Assembly (NCBI RefSeq): GCF_007680605.1
Contig: NZ_VEIO01000001.1
Location: 1,178,001-1,242,000, forward strand
Direction of reading: 5' to 3'
Length of the DNA stretch: 64,000 nucleotides
Origin: Paenibacillus xylanexedens
GTDB lineage: Bacteria; Bacillota; Bacilli; Paenibacillales; Paenibacillaceae
Position numbers and translations under genes: made by a program. Shown here in pieces: positions 1 to 8,236 of the stretch. The notes under the pieces were generated by a model. That model saw only the letters and a list, made by a program, of their open reading frames with translations. It was not told the DNA's origin and ran no database searches. Each line of letters opens with the position of its first letter. Position 1 is the stretch's first letter.

Positions 1-405
1 ACCCGTTCACGCTGTTATCAGATGCCTACGCTACAGGAAGCAGGATCGATCATTGGTCAGATGAAGGGGGCACCGCTTGGGTTATGGTATGATATCGGCC
101 ACGGCATGATGATGGATCGGATGGGATTGTATGATAACGTGCGTGAAGCCAATGCGCTGATCGATCATGTCGTGGGGGTTCACATCCATGAAACGGTAGG
201 GTTGTCAGATCACTGGTGTCCTTATATTCATAGTCAGGACATGACTTATTTTGATTCATTCCTGGATATCATTGATCGATCCCCAGTGAAAGTGTACGAA
301 CTGAAAGCGGCCTGCACGCCCGAGGAGATTGACGAGAGTCATAAACTCATTACGGCTCGTATTGCTGAACGGCGGGAGAAAAAGAAGCAGGCGAGTGAAG
401 TGTGA
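1..405 (+). CDS. Sugar phosphate isomerase/epimerase-like TIM-barrel protein, 3' part
   Basis: The frame is open from the first base of the window, so only the C-terminal ~134 residues are present and the start lies upstream. The segment GLWYDIGHGMMMDRMG followed by HIHETVG and the late VYELKAACTPEEI strand resembles the C-terminal half of xylose-isomerase-like (AP endonuclease 2) barrels, where Asp/His/Glu residues bind a divalent metal. The last ~12 residues are a Lys/Arg/Glu-rich tail. Substrate cannot be deduced. A hairpin terminator follows about 95 bp after the stop. Family call is moderate; it rests on motif resemblance only. Confidence 0.6.
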   Translation, partial: TRSRCYQMPTLQEAGSIIGQMKGAPLGLWYDIGHGMMMDRMGLYDNVREANALIDHVVGVHIHETVGLSDHWCPYIHSQDMTYFDSFLDIIDRSPVKVYELKAACTPEEIDESHKLITARIAERREKKKQASEV

Positions 406-458
406 TGCAGTAGTGGAATTGGGGAAATACAAGGTACAACGAGCGTGAGAAAATAGAG

Positions 459-503
459 AAAACACTAAAAACATTGAAAACACTAAAAACACTGAAAACA
501 CGA
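459..503. repeat. Tandem 9-bp repeat, five copies (AAAACACTR)
   Basis: Five head-to-tail copies of a 9-bp unit (AAAACACTA, AAAACATTG, AAAACACTA, AAAACACTG, AAAACACGA) lie between the first gene and its terminator; the last copy runs into the terminator stem. The repeat would read as Lys-Thr-Leu units in one frame, but that frame has a stop upstream and no start codon or ribosome binding site, so I treat it as non-coding. Confidence 0.8.
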
Positions 504-531
504 GGAGAACATAAACTCTCTCGTGTTTTTT
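499..531 (+). terminator. Intrinsic terminator after the isomerase-like gene
   Basis: CACGAG pairs with CTCGTG around a 15-nt loop and is followed directly by TTTTTT. It sits 94 bp after the stop codon on the same strand. Confidence 0.75.
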
Positions 532-672
532 GTTTACCGAGTCGAAATGAGTGTGTCAAGCAGGTTATGGGGAAGAGCAGAATGGAGAGAGTGATCAAAC
601 GGAGTGGTGATAGGAAAGGTTAACGTATCAGTCAAGAATAGCAAAAATGAGTTCTAATCCTCACCCTTAAAG

Positions 673-871
673 TTCTAACGATCACTAGGAACCTTATTTC
701 CTCCATCTAGACTGATAGGAAAATCTAACGATCACCAGAGAGCTTATTTCGTTGTTTCGGTGACTTTTTAGCTGTGATCGGGGCGATTTTAGGAAAATAG
801 CGTCACCTGAGATCGTTAGAATTTTAAAACCGCCAAAAAGGTTCAAATAAGCTCTCTCAGGATCGTTAGAG
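673..871. repeat. Four-unit palindromic intergenic element, copy A (F-F-R-R)
   Basis: Four 27-bp units share the pattern NTCTAACGATC, ten variable bases, then YTATTT. Two are forward (673-699, 723-749) and two are reverse (795-821, 845-871). Forward units are offset by exactly 50 bp and so are the reverse units, giving exact positional dyad symmetry about position 772. The ~23-bp spacers and the 45-bp centre are not conserved. A second element of identical design lies at 45518-45717. The surrounding 406-1102 gap holds no credible gene. Function is unknown; it could be a dispersed repeat family, a protein-binding array or a long RNA hairpin. Confidence 0.85.
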
Positions 872-1102
872 ATTGATTGCCTTCATACCTACCTCGCATG
901 CTCAACGCAACTTGCAATCCCATGGTACCCGAACCAGTTCCAGTTCACCCCAATACCTGCGCCCCGAAGAAAGCTTAACCTGTAAAACCGGCATTTCACT
1001 ACAGTCCAATTACAATTCAGTCAAGCTATCCTCCAATTTCCATTAAACGATGTACAGGAATTTATGGATACACCTTCCTTTTGAAAAAGTCACCCTTTCC
1101 TT

Positions 1103-1693
1103 TCACTCATACATCCGGCGTTCCAATTCAGCAAAGGCAATGTCAGGATCGTCACTGGAGTTGTCGATATACGCAACAGATTCGGCGGGAAGAGGCCAAG
1201 CCACTCTTTTTCGGTCAAGAGACGCACGAAATGCATCCCAGTTGGCTAGTTTCCATTCATCTAAAGGAGATTGCCTTGCCGTAATCCTTTGGTAATACAA
1301 TGCTTCGTTCTGCAAATAAACGTAAGCGACTCGAACATCGGTGTCATGAAGAGACCGTCCGATGCGTGCAAGTTCCTGCTCGATCCAATCCGGTGTCTCG
1401 GTCTCTTTGGTAAAAGGACCTACAACAAGGGTATCTACACCAAGCTGCACGTTATCCAGGGCGGCGTCCATCGTGATTCGATAACCCAGATCACGGCACA
1501 GTCGTTTGTATTCCGGTGAATCCCGGTCGGATGGATCAAGCCCTTGTAACGTCATAATGGCCTCAGCGGCTGGGCGAAGCAGGATGTCCATGTCCAGAAA
1601 GGCGGCTTTGTATTTGCGCGAGAGCGCTTTGGCAAGCGTAGTTTTGCCACTTCCGGCTCCGCCAAGAAAGAAAATAAGTTTACTTTTACTCAT
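1103..1693 (-). CDS. P-loop NTPase / small-molecule kinase-like protein
   Basis: This 196-residue protein begins with a beta strand and the Walker A motif GGAGSGKT at about residues 11-18, followed by a DMD segment (~34-36) typical of zeta-toxin, shikimate- or gluconate-kinase-like folds. The central WIEQELARIG...VAYVYLQ region fits the beta strands of a compact AAA/kinase fold. An AAGGAGA ribosome binding site precedes the ATG. It is convergent with the upstream isomerase-like gene and divergent from the PadR gene. The phosphate acceptor is unknown; it could modify a small metabolite or antibiotic. Confidence 0.65.
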   Translation of the reverse strand: MSKSKLIFFLGGAGSGKTTLAKALSRKYKAAFLDMDILLRPAAEAIMTLQGLDPSDRDSPEYKRLCRDLGYRITMDAALDNVQLGVDTLVVGPFTKETETPDWIEQELARIGRSLHDTDVRVAYVYLQNEALYYQRITARQSPLDEWKLANWDAFRASLDRKRVAWPLPAESVAYIDNSSDDPDIAFAELERRMYE

Positions 1694-1860
1694 GCGAGAA
1701 AGTCTCCTTTAATTCGTAATATCGGTCTATCTAAATCTGTAAAGATCAAAAAAATTTCTATACACAATTCAAGGCTGGATAGAGGTAGTTTAACATAAAT
1801 AGATAAATGGAGTGCTGGACATAGAAGGAATTATAAGGTATCATGACACCTAGATTAACT

Positions 1861-1881
1861 ATGCATAGATTTCCGATGCAT
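1861..1881. promoter_or_regulatory. Twin ATGCAT boxes upstream of the PadR gene
   Basis: Two ATGCAT hexamers 15 bp apart lie 30-50 bp before the PadR start; the first is the core of the palindrome CTATGCATAG. PadR regulators usually autoregulate through ATGT/ACAT-like inverted repeats, so this is a candidate operator. Evidence is positional only. Confidence 0.35.
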
Positions 1882-1911
1882 TAGACCAGTACTTAGGAGG
1901 GAGCGTTTTGT

Positions 1912-2247
1912 TTGCAGATTAATAAGCAAATGATTAAAGGAAGTACAGAAACATTAATTTTAACTTTACTTCATGCACAACCCATGTATGGCTATGAGCT
2001 GATTAAGGAACTGCATCGTCAATCGGAGGGAGTGTTTATTCTCAAAGAAGGAACGTTGTATCCGATCCTACATGCGATGGAAATCGAAGGATGGGTGGAG
2101 GCTTATTGGGCAGAAGTGGAGGGCAGAAAACGGAAATATTACTCCATTCGAGAGCAAGGCATACAGGCATTACAACAGAAAAAAGCGGAATGGTCTGTAT
2201 TTCGTCGTGCTGTAGATCGCGTGATCGGTGAAGGAGGTTTAGCCTGA
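1912..2247 (+). CDS. PadR-family transcriptional regulator
   Basis: A 111-residue winged-helix protein. The N-terminal STETLILTLLHAQPMYGYELIKEL and the wing segment EGTLYPILHAMEIEGWVEAYW...GRKRKYYSI are diagnostic of PadR proteins. The start is TTG at 1912, eight bases after GGAGGGA at 1897-1903; no ATG gives a better fit. Its stop codon overlaps the ATG of the next gene (TGATG), so the two are translationally coupled. In such pairs PadR usually represses its own operon, relieved by envelope stress or an effector. No long C-terminal effector domain is present. Confidence 0.92.
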   Translation: MQINKQMIKGSTETLILTLLHAQPMYGYELIKELHRQSEGVFILKEGTLYPILHAMEIEGWVEAYWAEVEGRKRKYYSIREQGIQALQQKKAEWSVFRRAVDRVIGEGGLA

Positions 2248-3635
2248 TGAATCAGAAGAAAGTGAAAGAGCAGGGGAAGCAACAAGAAAAAAAGGAACAG
2301 ATTCAGAATTATCTGGATCAAATCTGTGGTCAGGTCAGGGCGAGGGAAGTACATAACGATCTTCGTGAAGAAATCGGGAATCATCTCGAAGAGATGACCT
2401 ATGACAAGGAGCAGGAAGGATTTACAACGGAGGAAGCTGCCACATACGCTATTGAACAAATGGGTGATCCGGCTGATCTAGGCAAAAGAATGCACAACAT
2501 TCATCGTCACCGAATGCACTGGGGATTATTGGCGGGAGTCGTGGGGATGGCTCTAATTGGCATGGTTTTGACCTGGATATATACGAATAGTCTATTAGAC
2601 TTGGGAAATGAATACTCATCCGTCCATCTACTGTATACAAGTATGGGGATGTTAGCCATGTTGTTCTGCCTCTTTTTCGACTATAGGAAATGGATTAAAT
2701 CTGCTTGGTGGGTATACATTCTAATGAATGTTCTCTTATGGATTACCCCGGTGATAGCAGACTCGTATGGTAGCTTGAATAGAATGCTTATATTGCCATT
2801 TGGCTTCTCAATCGATGTTACCACGTCCGCCCTTTGGATATTGCCACTCGCGATCGGCGGGATTGTCATTTCCCATTTTCGTTCGGGTCTGAACGTACAA
2901 ATGATCTTTACCTATGTTGGGTTAGTAGCTTTGCCTATGGTACTTATCTATCAAATCTCGGATTGGGTCCGATTGTCGTTATTTGGGTGCATATCTTTAC
3001 TACTGTTCGGATGGATTACAAGAAAGTGGCTGTATACGCTGATTACTGCGTGTTTTTGCGGAGCGGCTGCAGCCGTTCTATTACTTGTAACCGATCAATA
3101 TAGTCGATTCGAAAGGTTGTCTGTGGTATTTAATCTGGATCAAGACTCTAAGGGTATGGAATTTATGAATAACGCTATTATTGATATCGTCAAAACAGCG
3201 GGATGGTGGGGAAATGGTACGAACATCCCGTTAGGATCGACTTTAAAATATCTTTATCTGAGTTATCCAGGGGTTATGCTTATAGACGTGTTTGGGTGGT
3301 CTGCCTGTGCGCTGTTTATTGTTGGCATAGTGTGGTTTGTAAAGACATTATTTAAAATACTGCCGCGTATACAAGAGAAGTTTGGTTCGATGATTGTACT
3401 GTCTGTAACGGTTACACTTGCACTTCAACTGAGTTATTCAGTTGCGATCATCACGGGAATGGTCCCAATCATGAGTATTGAATTTCCCCTTATCGGATAT
3501 GGATCTCATGTGATGCTTGAATACGCCATGATCGGTTTGCTTCTTGGTGTTTATCGTCGAAAGGATACGGTTTCCTTGAGCCGTAACTACACCCGGACCC
3601 ACACGGGAAAGAGTATGACGTTATCAGAAAGATGA
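2247..3635 (+). CDS. Membrane protein: HAAS/permease-prefix domain fused to SEDS (FtsW/RodA)-like region
   Basis: Of 462 residues, the first ~90 are a soluble helical HAAS-type prefix (YLDQICGQVRAREVHNDLREEIGNHLEEM ... YAIEQMGDP), which commonly partners with PadR regulators. After residue ~90 come roughly ten hydrophobic segments. The last part shows a degenerate SEDS pattern: GWWGNGTNIPLGS, a YPGVMLIDVFGW segment, and GMVPIMSIEFPLIGYGS, resembling the G-x-P...P-F-x-S-Y-G-G-S motif of FtsW/RodA/SpoVE. Catalytic competence as a glycan polymerase is doubtful because the motifs are degenerate. It is probably an envelope-stress-linked membrane protein controlled by the coupled PadR. Confidence 0.7.
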   Translation: MNQKKVKEQGKQQEKKEQIQNYLDQICGQVRAREVHNDLREEIGNHLEEMTYDKEQEGFTTEEAATYAIEQMGDPADLGKRMHNIHRHRMHWGLLAGVVGMALIGMVLTWIYTNSLLDLGNEYSSVHLLYTSMGMLAMLFCLFFDYRKWIKSAWWVYILMNVLLWITPVIADSYGSLNRMLILPFGFSIDVTTSALWILPLAIGGIVISHFRSGLNVQMIFTYVGLVALPMVLIYQISDWVRLSLFGCISLLLFGWITRKWLYTLITACFCGAAAAVLLLVTDQYSRFERLSVVFNLDQDSKGMEFMNNAIIDIVKTAGWWGNGTNIPLGSTLKYLYLSYPGVMLIDVFGWSACALFIVGIVWFVKTLFKILPRIQEKFGSMIVLSVTVTLALQLSYSVAIITGMVPIMSIEFPLIGYGSHVMLEYAMIGLLLGVYRRKDTVSLSRNYTRTHTGKSMTLSER

Positions 3636-3651
3636 TGGACTATACCAAGGT

Positions 3652-5436
3652 TCACAACTCATCAGAGGGAAACCAGATGTGCCGCAGATTAACCCAGCCC
3701 TGACTGTTGAATGACATTCCGCGAACGGAAGGAAGATAAGCGGTCTCTACAGGTTTTTGGGACAAAATGAACATTAGATGTTCACGAATTAGAAATTCTT
3801 CGATGTCGAATAGTGCCTGCTTGCGCTCGCTGGTATGTGGAGATGCGGCAATAGATTGTAACCTATGTTGAACTTGCTCCTGAGATGAGGATTCGAGATG
3901 CTCAGATATTGTGGAGAACAGATCATATCTGCGTAGCTCCACGTCCCGATCTTGAATCAAGGAGAAGAGAATGAGATCAGATTCAAGCCGCCAATCGCCT
4001 TTGAATTGTTCCATGTTTCCTGTGTGTATGGTGCAATGAAAACCGGATTCTTCCAAAATCAGTGCAAGCCGCTCAGCATCGGGCCGATATTGCGGGATGG
4101 TAGCGAGGTGCAAGGCGATGGGCTCATCGTAAAAAGGGCTCTCCTGCGAAGTGGGATTATTCTCATGTTTATATTCATGATGTTGAGGCCGATTTGGTGT
4201 CCCCTTCTGTTGTGCCAGGTGAATAGAGTGTTGCAAATAGGCTCGTACAGCCGGATCGTTTAACGGTCCGGTTTTTTCTGTGTTACACGTAAGCAACTTG
4301 GTCACGGTCACACCTGAACTTGCCTGTGTCCAAGCCGTTCCCGTCGTTTTAGTCGGATTATGCACAAGGTGAAAAAAGGGAGATTCCACATTTTCGATAG
4401 ATGCAGGCTTCTGATCTGAATCAAGTTCATCGAGTGGAGTCCCCCACGGAATTTGCAGAATATCCACCCGGTCAATAAGGGCTCTGCCTTGAAAATAAGC
4501 CGCATAAGCTTCAAGTCTGCACAGGTGCTGATCCCATACAGTCACTTTAAAAGGCCCCGTTCCTACCGGTTTTAGCATGGACTGTGTCGGGGCGATAGGT
4601 ATGTTTGCCTGATCTTTATCCAGGTTTCGAGCAACAATGACGGCCCGGCTGGTCGTCAGAAAAGATAAAAATAATTCCTGTGGTCGCCTTAAACAGAATC
4701 GCACAGTTAATGGGTTTAACGCTTCAACCGAATGAATCTGCTTCATAACCTCACGGTACAATGTACGGCGCTCCGTAGATAACAATCGTTCAAACGAATA
4801 AACCACATTTGATGCTGTAAAGGGGCTACCGTTGTGAAAATAAACCCCTTTCCGCAAATGGAAAATCCATGTTTGTCTATCATCGGATACATCCCATGTA
4901 TGCGCTAGGCAGGGCAAAATGTGTCCTCGCTCGTCTCGCTGCACAAGTCCATCGTATACGTGGCTAGTTACAAAAGACTCGGCAAGCAAATTAATATATA
5001 ACGGATCGAGCGCATGAAGTTGCTGACGAACAGGCAAACGAAGCGTATCGATTTGTTCATTGTTTGTTCCAGCTTCCGTGTGGTGCCCTGAATAACCGAG
5101 CAGCCACTGGTTCAGAACATGTTGCATAGACATTGAATTGGAGAATGCACGAACTTGATCGGCAGCCTCTTGCAACTCCAGGCGATTCATCGCTTTCATC
5201 ATGTACTCTGTAGCAATTTGGTCTGCTGGAGCTAGTAATGACAGAGTCGAACGCCGTCCCCGTCCCCGCTGGGCATGCCAATGAATCCAGCCCAAAGAAG
5301 CCATTTTTTTCACAATCGTTAATGTGTTGCGATGGGTACAGTCAAGGATCACAGCGAGATCTGCTAGCGTTATGGTGTGTTCAAATGCTTCTCCGAGCTG
5401 GCTGTGGAGTAGCAAGTATTGCTGATGCAGCTTCAA
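3652..5436 (-). CDS. SgrR-family regulator: HTH plus family-5 solute-binding domain
   Basis: A 594-residue protein with an N-terminal winged-helix domain (residues ~1-95, ITLADLAVILDCTHRNTLTIVKKM and a basic GRGRR wing) and a C-terminal oligopeptide-binding-like domain (WIFHLRKGVYFHNGSPFTASNVVYSFERLL is the classic SBP_5 signature). No signal peptide, so the binding domain is cytosolic and likely senses a solute. The TTG start is nine bases after AAGGAGG. Related proteins regulate sugar or transport stress genes, often next to an MFS exporter; no exporter is adjacent here. An 11-bp inverted repeat sits upstream. Confidence 0.88.
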   Translation of the reverse strand: MKLHQQYLLLHSQLGEAFEHTITLADLAVILDCTHRNTLTIVKKMASLGWIHWHAQRGRGRRSTLSLLAPADQIATEYMMKAMNRLELQEAADQVRAFSNSMSMQHVLNQWLLGYSGHHTEAGTNNEQIDTLRLPVRQQLHALDPLYINLLAESFVTSHVYDGLVQRDERGHILPCLAHTWDVSDDRQTWIFHLRKGVYFHNGSPFTASNVVYSFERLLSTERRTLYREVMKQIHSVEALNPLTVRFCLRRPQELFLSFLTTSRAVIVARNLDKDQANIPIAPTQSMLKPVGTGPFKVTVWDQHLCRLEAYAAYFQGRALIDRVDILQIPWGTPLDELDSDQKPASIENVESPFFHLVHNPTKTTGTAWTQASSGVTVTKLLTCNTEKTGPLNDPAVRAYLQHSIHLAQQKGTPNRPQHHEYKHENNPTSQESPFYDEPIALHLATIPQYRPDAERLALILEESGFHCTIHTGNMEQFKGDWRLESDLILFSLIQDRDVELRRYDLFSTISEHLESSSQEQVQHRLQSIAASPHTSERKQALFDIEEFLIREHLMFILSQKPVETAYLPSVRGMSFNSQGWVNLRHIWFPSDEL

Positions 5437-5482
5437 CGGGGTTCCTCCTTAATGACATGATGTATGACGTTCCTTAGCAATC

Positions 5483-5532
5483 TAAAATAAGAAGTTATAT
5501 CGGTCAAGATTTTTATTTTTGTTCTTATTTTA
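5483..5532. promoter_or_regulatory. 11-bp inverted repeat upstream of the SgrR-type gene
   Basis: TAAAATAAGAA (5483-5493) is perfectly repeated in inverse as TTCTTATTTTA (5522-5532), separated by 28 bp, about 50-95 bp upstream of the SgrR-type start. It is a candidate operator for autoregulation or for a target. The rest of 5437-5700 is AT-rich with no credible gene. Confidence 0.5.
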
Positions 5533-5707
5533 TCATTTAGAATAAAACGTAGATAGATGAATGGAGCTTTTTCCCGTGATTGATAAAATAATCTCTTCAT
5601 CCCATCTTTGTGATCTTGTAGCCCGGGTAGAATTGTCCAAATTAAGAACGGAATAGAGCGGAGTTTGGATTTGCCAGCAGTTCATTTATGCAAACGTGAT
5701 ATGTAAG

Positions 5708-5716
5708 TGCTATAAT
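5708..5716 (+). promoter_or_regulatory. Extended -10 promoter upstream of the small gene and yidC
   Basis: TG-C-TATAAT is a consensus extended -10 element; no good -35 is seen 17 bp upstream, which is usual for extended -10 promoters. It lies 33 bp before the TTG start at 5749. Confidence 0.6.
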
Positions 5717-5748
5717 GTAAAAATAAACGTATGAAGGGGGTGGATCTC

Positions 5749-6099
5749 TTGTTTGAATTACATGAGCTATTGCCGTATATATTCTCCATTGGTCTGATTT
5801 TTACCGTCAGTTACGCCTATATTGCCCATCTTCATTGTGGTATGACGGAGTACTGGATGGAAGGTGGAGCTGGAGACGGAATTGAACCTGTCTTTCCGGC
5901 ACTTGGCTTGAACTTACAGCGCAGGCCGGAAGACTGGAGCCGCATGGTCAGACGAAAAGAAGCACCGGATGAAGATGAACCAGACTGTATTTCCTTGTTG
6001 AGACTGGAATCAACCAATCAACAAGGAGGATATATATGGAACATAATGCAAACAAGAGGTTTACGCTCACATCTGGCAAGGGACGGATCTATGGCCTGA
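5749..6099 (+). CDS. Small single-pass membrane protein overlapping yidC
   Basis: About 116 residues starting LFELHELLPYIFSIGLIFTVSYAYIAHLHCG, one hydrophobic segment, followed by an acidic/basic soluble tail. I chose TTG 5749 because AAGGGGG at 5734-5740 is correctly spaced for it, whereas the ATG at 5731 sits on top of that ribosome binding site. The 3' end overlaps the following yidC by 64 bp, so the two are probably co-expressed. I do not recognise the family. The long overlap means the C-terminus has unusual composition and could vary between relatives. Confidence 0.5.
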   Translation: MFELHELLPYIFSIGLIFTVSYAYIAHLHCGMTEYWMEGGAGDGIEPVFPALGLNLQRRPEDWSRMVRRKEAPDEDEPDCISLLRLESTNQQGGYIWNIMQTRGLRSHLARDGSMA

Positions 6100-7013
6100 T
6101 TGCGATTTTATTCGCAGTTATGCTGCTTGCCGGATGCAGTAATAATGTATCAGAGATTAATTCTTCCACGCCAGGGTTCTTTAATCATTACATCGTATTC
6201 CCACTGTCGTATCTGATTCAGCATATCGCCAGTATATTTAATGGAAGTTATGGTGTAGCGATTATCGTCATCACACTTGTCATTCGTCTCGCATTATTAC
6301 CGCTCATGATGCGTCAAGCGAAGTCCCAGCAGGGAACACGGGTGATTATGAATGCGATGAAACCTGAACTGGATGCCATTAAGAAAAAATACGAGGGCAA
6401 GAACGATACGGCTAGTCGGCAGAAGTTGTCTGAAGAGACAATGGCGTTGTACAAAAAGCATAAATTCAACCCGCTGAATATTGGCTGTTTGCCATTGTTA
6501 ATTCAACTCCCGATTTTATCGGGGATATACACAGCAATTCGGCTAACGCCAGAGCTGTCGTCCCATTCGTTTTTATGGTTTAAGCTTGGAGCACCTGACT
6601 ATGTACTGGCCGTAGTTGTAGCGGTTATTTATCTCATTCAGGCGAAGGTGTCACAGGCAAATATGGCTCCTGAACAGCGCAAACAGTTTGCGATTATGGG
6701 CTATATCTCCCCGCTAATGATGGCATTTTTCTCGTTTTCCGCACCAGCAGCTATGCCGCTGTACTGGACGGTCGGGGGCTCGTTTTTAGTACTGCAGACA
6801 CTGCTGTTCCGCAAATTGTACCCAGTAGAGCATCCTCAGGTAGCCGAAGTGACGCAAGTAAGCTCGCAAAAGCCTGATCACATCAAAGGTGCTAAAAACA
6901 TGAAGAATACTAAAAATACGAATAATGCAAAAAATACGAATAATGCAAAAAATACAAAAAATGAAAAAAATGCAGGTGCTTCCAAACGTTCTGCTAAACC
7001 TGCCAAGTCGTAG
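6036..7013 (+). CDS. yidC: YidC/Oxa1-family membrane protein insertase (lipoprotein form)
   Basis: A 325-residue insertase. The N-terminus carries a lipobox (LLAGC, Cys34), as in Gram-positive SpoIIIJ/YqjG. The core starts with GSYGVAIIVITLVIRLALLPLMM, which holds the conserved membrane arginine, then a charged loop (MNAMKPELDAIKKKYEGKND) and further transmembrane segments ending near residue 270. The C-terminal ~45 residues are an Asn/Lys-rich low-complexity tail built on KNTNNA repeats and finishing KRSAKPAKS, consistent with the basic ribosome-interacting tail of YidC proteins. An AAGGAGG ribosome binding site lies seven bases before the ATG. No rnpA/rpmH neighbours, so this is likely the secondary paralogue. 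Confidence 0.93.
   Translation: MEHNANKRFTLTSGKGRIYGLIAILFAVMLLAGCSNNVSEINSSTPGFFNHYIVFPLSYLIQHIASIFNGSYGVAIIVITLVIRLALLPLMMRQAKSQQGTRVIMNAMKPELDAIKKKYEGKNDTASRQKLSEETMALYKKHKFNPLNIGCLPLLIQLPILSGIYTAIRLTPELSSHSFLWFKLGAPDYVLAVVVAVIYLIQAKVSQANMAPEQRKQFAIMGYISPLMMAFFSFSAPAAMPLYWTVGGSFLVLQTLLFRKLYPVEHPQVAEVTQVSSQKPDHIKGAKNMKNTKNTNNAKNTNNAKNTKNEKNAGASKRSAKPAKS
6912..6947 (+). repeat. Tandem 18-bp repeat in the yidC tail
   Basis: AAAAATACGAATAATGCA occurs twice in tandem (6912-6929, 6930-6947), with degenerate copies on both sides. It encodes the KNTNNA units of the insertase tail and is a likely site of slippage length variation. Confidence 0.8.
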
Positions 7014-7037
7014 TGGAGGTATAAAAATATTTAAATC

Positions 7038-7087
7038 AAGCAAACAAAAGGAGCGCGTCCATGGGGACACGCTCCTTTTGTTTGCTT
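7038..7087. terminator. Bidirectional terminator between yidC and the LuxR-type gene
   Basis: A perfect 18-bp inverted repeat starting AAGCAAACAAAAGGAGCG, extended inward by more pairs, ends in T-rich sequence on both strands. It separates two convergent genes. Confidence 0.85.
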
Positions 7088-7090
7088 AAC

Positions 7091-8236
7091 CTACATTCCA
7101 GGTATCTCCGGCTCTCCGGATAACTGAAAACGGGAAACAAAATGCCAGATTAACTCCCGACGGGAGGAAACCTTTGTTTTGGCGAAGATGGACTTCAGAT
7201 GATCTTGAACGGTGTAGGTTGAAATATGCATAGCCGCTGCAATTTCCTTCGAGGAAAAGCTGCGTAGTACATAGGCGAGCAATTCACGCTCCCGAGCGGA
7301 TAAGGCATAACTCTCGGACAGCAGGGGGAGTAAGTCTTGAGGCATGGCCTGCTCCAGCCAAACGGCGATCTGATCCCATTTCTCTGAATGTTCTGCCGAT
7401 TCGAAAGACTGCATCAAACTAGCCTGAAGCATAACATAACGACCGTCCGCCAACTGGACACAGACTTTGGACAGTGAACTGTCCGATGCTGTTGAAGCTG
7501 ACGAGGCATTCTTTTGAATGGATTTCAGTAGATGAGAACTCACGGCACGGACTGGTCTCGGAAGCACATCGGATTCAACCTGCTCCAATCGGCGTAATTC
7601 GGATAACCAGTAATGTGCGGCCGGATTTTGCATTACAGGTTCGAGCGAAGGGCGTAAAATAACAATGCCCGGCTCCCGCGGACTGCCACCTTGAAGCTCT
7701 TCCATCAATAATAGATGAGTTGTCCGTAGCATAAATGCAATTGACGATGCCCAGTGTTGCATAAGCTCCCGCTCTTCTTCCGAGAATGTAGGTTTGTTCT
7801 GTTTGCGGTACAACGTGAGATAACCCCAGCAGGCGTCGTTATTTACAAACACCGTGCGAAGCTCATCCCCGAATCCGGCAGGCTGCAAAATATTCGTATA
7901 ACGTGAACTTGCTCCAGGCCTTGATTGAATGGAAGCATGTAAAATGGCTGCATACTTACCGGATTGAATCAAATCGCTATATTTATGGATATCCTCTTCC
8001 ATGTATTCATTAATAAACAATCGATCATGAATGGCTTCAATGCCGTCTGCCGTCACCGCGCCTGTAGAAAGAAGGGTGGAAGGATCTACGGTGGTGAAGC
8101 AATAGGCATCATATGCGATGACCAATTGTATTTGTTTGAGAACAGCTTCCCGATAGGTCCGAGAGGTCCAGTTTCCTTTTTCAAGGGAAGTAATCCGGTG
8201 GCTATTCTGTGGAGTGATCAAGCTGGTCAAATGCAT
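7091..8236 (-). CDS. LuxR-family transcriptional regulator with N-terminal sensory region
   Basis: A 381-residue protein. The last ~70 residues are a LuxR/GerE helix-turn-helix (LSARERELLAYVLRSFSSKEIAAAMHISTYTVQDHLKSIFAKT). The N-terminal ~170 residues have a GAF-like pattern including a VNNDACWGYLTLYR strand. No receiver domain or ATPase is present, so a cytosolic ligand or redox signal is likely. AAGGAG is only three bases before the ATG; a TTG two codons later (8230) is better spaced and may be the true start. It is divergent from the methyltransferase gene 127 bp away and may regulate it. Confidence 0.85.
   Translation of the reverse strand: MHLTSLITPQNSHRITSLEKGNWTSRTYREAVLKQIQLVIAYDAYCFTTVDPSTLLSTGAVTADGIEAIHDRLFINEYMEEDIHKYSDLIQSGKYAAILHASIQSRPGASSRYTNILQPAGFGDELRTVFVNNDACWGYLTLYRKQNKPTFSEEERELMQHWASSIAFMLRTTHLLLMEELQGGSPREPGIVILRPSLEPVMQNPAAHYWLSELRRLEQVESDVLPRPVRAVSSHLLKSIQKNASSASTASDSSLSKVCVQLADGRYVMLQASLMQSFESAEHSEKWDQIAVWLEQAMPQDLLPLLSESYALSARERELLAYVLRSFSSKEIAAAMHISTYTVQDHLKSIFAKTKVSSRRELIWHFVSRFQLSGEPEIPGM

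Noticed and set aside
414-620. Open frame with Lys-Thr-Leu repeats over the 9-bp tandem repeat
   Set aside because: It has no start codon with a ribosome binding site and runs through a terminator.
673-871. 27-bp repeats with ~23-bp spacers looked like a mini CRISPR array
   Set aside because: The units invert in the middle, the inner ten bases vary, there are no cas genes, and the second copy has the same inverted layout. This is not a CRISPR array.
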